This document shows, in pieces, positions 63,119 to 64,000 of a DNA stretch of 64,000 bases. Position numbers and translations under genes: made by a program. The notes beneath the pieces were generated by a model. The model did not search any database, was not told where the DNA came from, and saw nothing but the letters and a program-made list of their open reading frames with translations. Origin of the DNA: Deltaproteobacteria bacterium. GTDB taxonomy: Bacteria; Myxococcota_A; Polyangia; Polyangiales; Polyangiaceae. Location: NCBI GenBank assembly GCA_016218915.1, contig JACRCQ010000009.1, positions 62,001-126,000 of the forward strand, in the 5' to 3' direction. Numbering within the stretch: position 1 is the stretch's first letter; each line of letters starts with the position of its first letter.

Positions 63119-63655
63119 ATCCTTGGGCGGCTCGGCCTTGGGCGTCCCGGCGTTGTACAGCTGGATGGTCTTGTCCGTGATGTCGAGGTCGCTTCGAGCG
63201 TAGGGCACCGCGTTCTTCTCGAAGATCGCGTCGTAGCCATCTTGCGCAGCGAGCTGACGGAGCATGCTGATGACCTTGTTGAGAATGGGCTGGGTAAGCT
63301 CGCCTTGCTTCTTCTGGAGCTCCTTGTTGAACTCCACGAAGGTACCCTGCAGCTCGACCATGGCGCGCTGCCACTCCTCGGTGCGACGCGCAAGAGCCTC
63401 TTTGGACAGCACTTTCGACTGCTTTTCGATGTCGTCGCGAGCCTGCTGCAACGCGTTCTGCTTGGCGTCGAGCTCCTGCTGGCGCTTGTCGAACAGCTTC
63501 TTGAGCGTTGCCTGCGCACGAAGGCCGTCTTCGGACTCCATGACCGCTCGCTGCACGTCGACCACAGCGAACTTCATCTGGGCGGAAGCGGCAGACGACA
63601 AGAGGAGGAGGGAGAGGGCGAGGGCAGAGGCCAGGGCGTAGCGGACGAGATTCAT
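63047..63655 (-). CDS. skp: OmpH/Skp-like periplasmic chaperone
   Basis: 202 residues. A Sec signal (LALSLLLLSSAASA) is followed by MKFAVVDVQRAVMES, the Skp-type strand, then a long coiled-coil (about 50-130) and a short return strand (YDAIFEKNAVPYARSDLDIT). The C-terminus ends in four PPAAK repeats. Skp protects unfolded outer-membrane proteins in the periplasm. It heads the lipid A operon; bamA, the usual gene before skp, is not beside it because a gene on the other strand follows. Confidence 0.88.
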   Translation of the reverse strand: MNLVRYALASALALSLLLLSSAASAQMKFAVVDVQRAVMESEDGLRAQATLKKLFDKRQQELDAKQNALQQARDDIEKQSKVLSKEALARRTEEWQRAMVELQGTFVEFNKELQKKQGELTQPILNKVISMLRQLAAQDGYDAIFEKNAVPYARSDLDITDKTIQLYNAGTPKAEPPKDDKKAPAAKPPAAKPPAAKPPAAK

Positions 63656-63865
63656 GCGGGATGCGTAGCCGCCGGGGCGAGGCGGGTCAAGGCTGGGCAG
63701 CCCGGGGATGTGAAGCTGAGTTCACTACGCGATCGACATGGAGTTCACGGGCAGAGGGGGGCAAGGCAGTGGGCGGAGGGGTGCGAGGGGGTAGGGCCGG
63801 CAGATGATGCGGGGAGTCTGGCGCAATGGATGGGGATCTGTCAGTTTTCAGCTGGCGAGGTGCCC

Positions 63866-63881
63866 TGGCACGCGTATTGGA
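63866..63881 (+). promoter_or_regulatory. Sigma-54-like promoter before the last gene
   Basis: TGGCACG-CGTA-TTGGA matches the -24/-12 consensus with the final GC of TTGCW changed to GG. GG and the -12 element have the correct 10-base gap. The predicted start near 63892 leaves room for the AAGGAGG ribosome site (63901-63907) and the ATG at 63913. Confidence 0.4.
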
Positions 63882-63912
63882 TGGATCGAGGCTGTACCCG
63901 AAGGAGGTCGTC

Positions 63913-64000
63913 ATGACCGAGCGGCGCGTGATGCACGGGATCAGGAGTCTGGGACTCGCGGGAGTGTGGCTGGCTCTTGCAGCAATGGGAGGCGGCTGCG
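63913..64000 (+). CDS. Lipoprotein, 5' end only
   Basis: The window ends 29 codons into the gene. The ATG follows an excellent Shine-Dalgarno (AAGGAGG, 63901-63907). The encoded start is a basic head, a hydrophobic core (LAGVWLALAAM) and GGGC, a lipobox-like end, so it is a predicted lipoprotein. Nothing can be said of its body. Confidence 0.65.
   Translation, partial: MTERRVMHGIRSLGLAGVWLALAAMGGGC

Overview
The window is GC-rich bacterial chromosome with no tRNA, rRNA, CRISPR array, prophage or transposon that I can see. The gene content points to a Myxococcota genome, most likely of the Polyangia type. The reasons are a very high share of predicted lipoproteins, Gly/Ala-rich cysteine-rich secreted proteins, a MopE-like repeat protein, MYXO-CTERM-like tails, a GltJ/AgmX-like zinc-ribbon/GYF protein, a Hanks-type kinase with a helical-repeat N-terminus, and a SpoVR-YeaH pair. 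The species is inferred from gene content only.

Layout. 1-7600: the edge of a ribbon-helix-helix gene, two calcium-repeat lipoproteins, RluB, a large secreted esterase with two small cytosolic genes, and a lipoprotein. 7600-16650: a phosphoesterase, pepP-mutY, a GltJ-like protein, three envelope genes and a ketoacyl synthase fused to a degenerate second synthase. 16650-23230: a MopE-like protein (upstream of the synthase), a radical SAM/SPASM enzyme followed by a multi-cysteine lipoprotein, another lipoprotein and an orphan GspC-like protein. 23370-31450: pbpC and a giant alpha-2-macroglobulin that lacks the thioester. 31640-36620: an aldo/keto reductase, then a tight run of lipoprotein, DUF882 peptidase-like protein and Ser/Thr kinase. 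36630-42420: a PDZ lipoprotein, tmk, panC, two lipoproteins, panB and a Cys-rich lipoprotein. 42500-51680: a minus-strand block with an M36-like metallopeptidase, an adenosine-specific kinase family protein, a DUF3857 lipoprotein with a degenerate transglutaminase core, an FGE-like lipoprotein and a Cys-rich protein with a PEP-CTERM-like tail. 51830-56420: YeaH, SpoVR and a TPR lipoprotein with a 19-unit hexanucleotide repeat, plus a small gene. 56420-64000: an MscS channel, a Nudix-Smr-lipoprotein run, the skp-lpxD-fabZ-lpxA lipid A cluster, and the start of a lipoprotein.

How they work together. Most of the window serves the cell envelope: lipid A precursor acylation (LpxA, LpxD, FabZ, Skp), peptidoglycan (PBP1C, DUF882) and envelope defence (A2M), surrounded by lipoproteins of unknown role. 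Housekeeping genes (mutY, pepP, tmk, panC, panB, rluB) lie between them. The strongest candidates for undescribed biology are the SPASM radical SAM/Cys-rich lipoprotein pair and its paralogues elsewhere in the window, the hexanucleotide-repeat signal peptide, the KS-pseudoKS fusion, the thioester-less A2M next to pbpC, and a 21-bp motif that recurs at three convergent gene ends.
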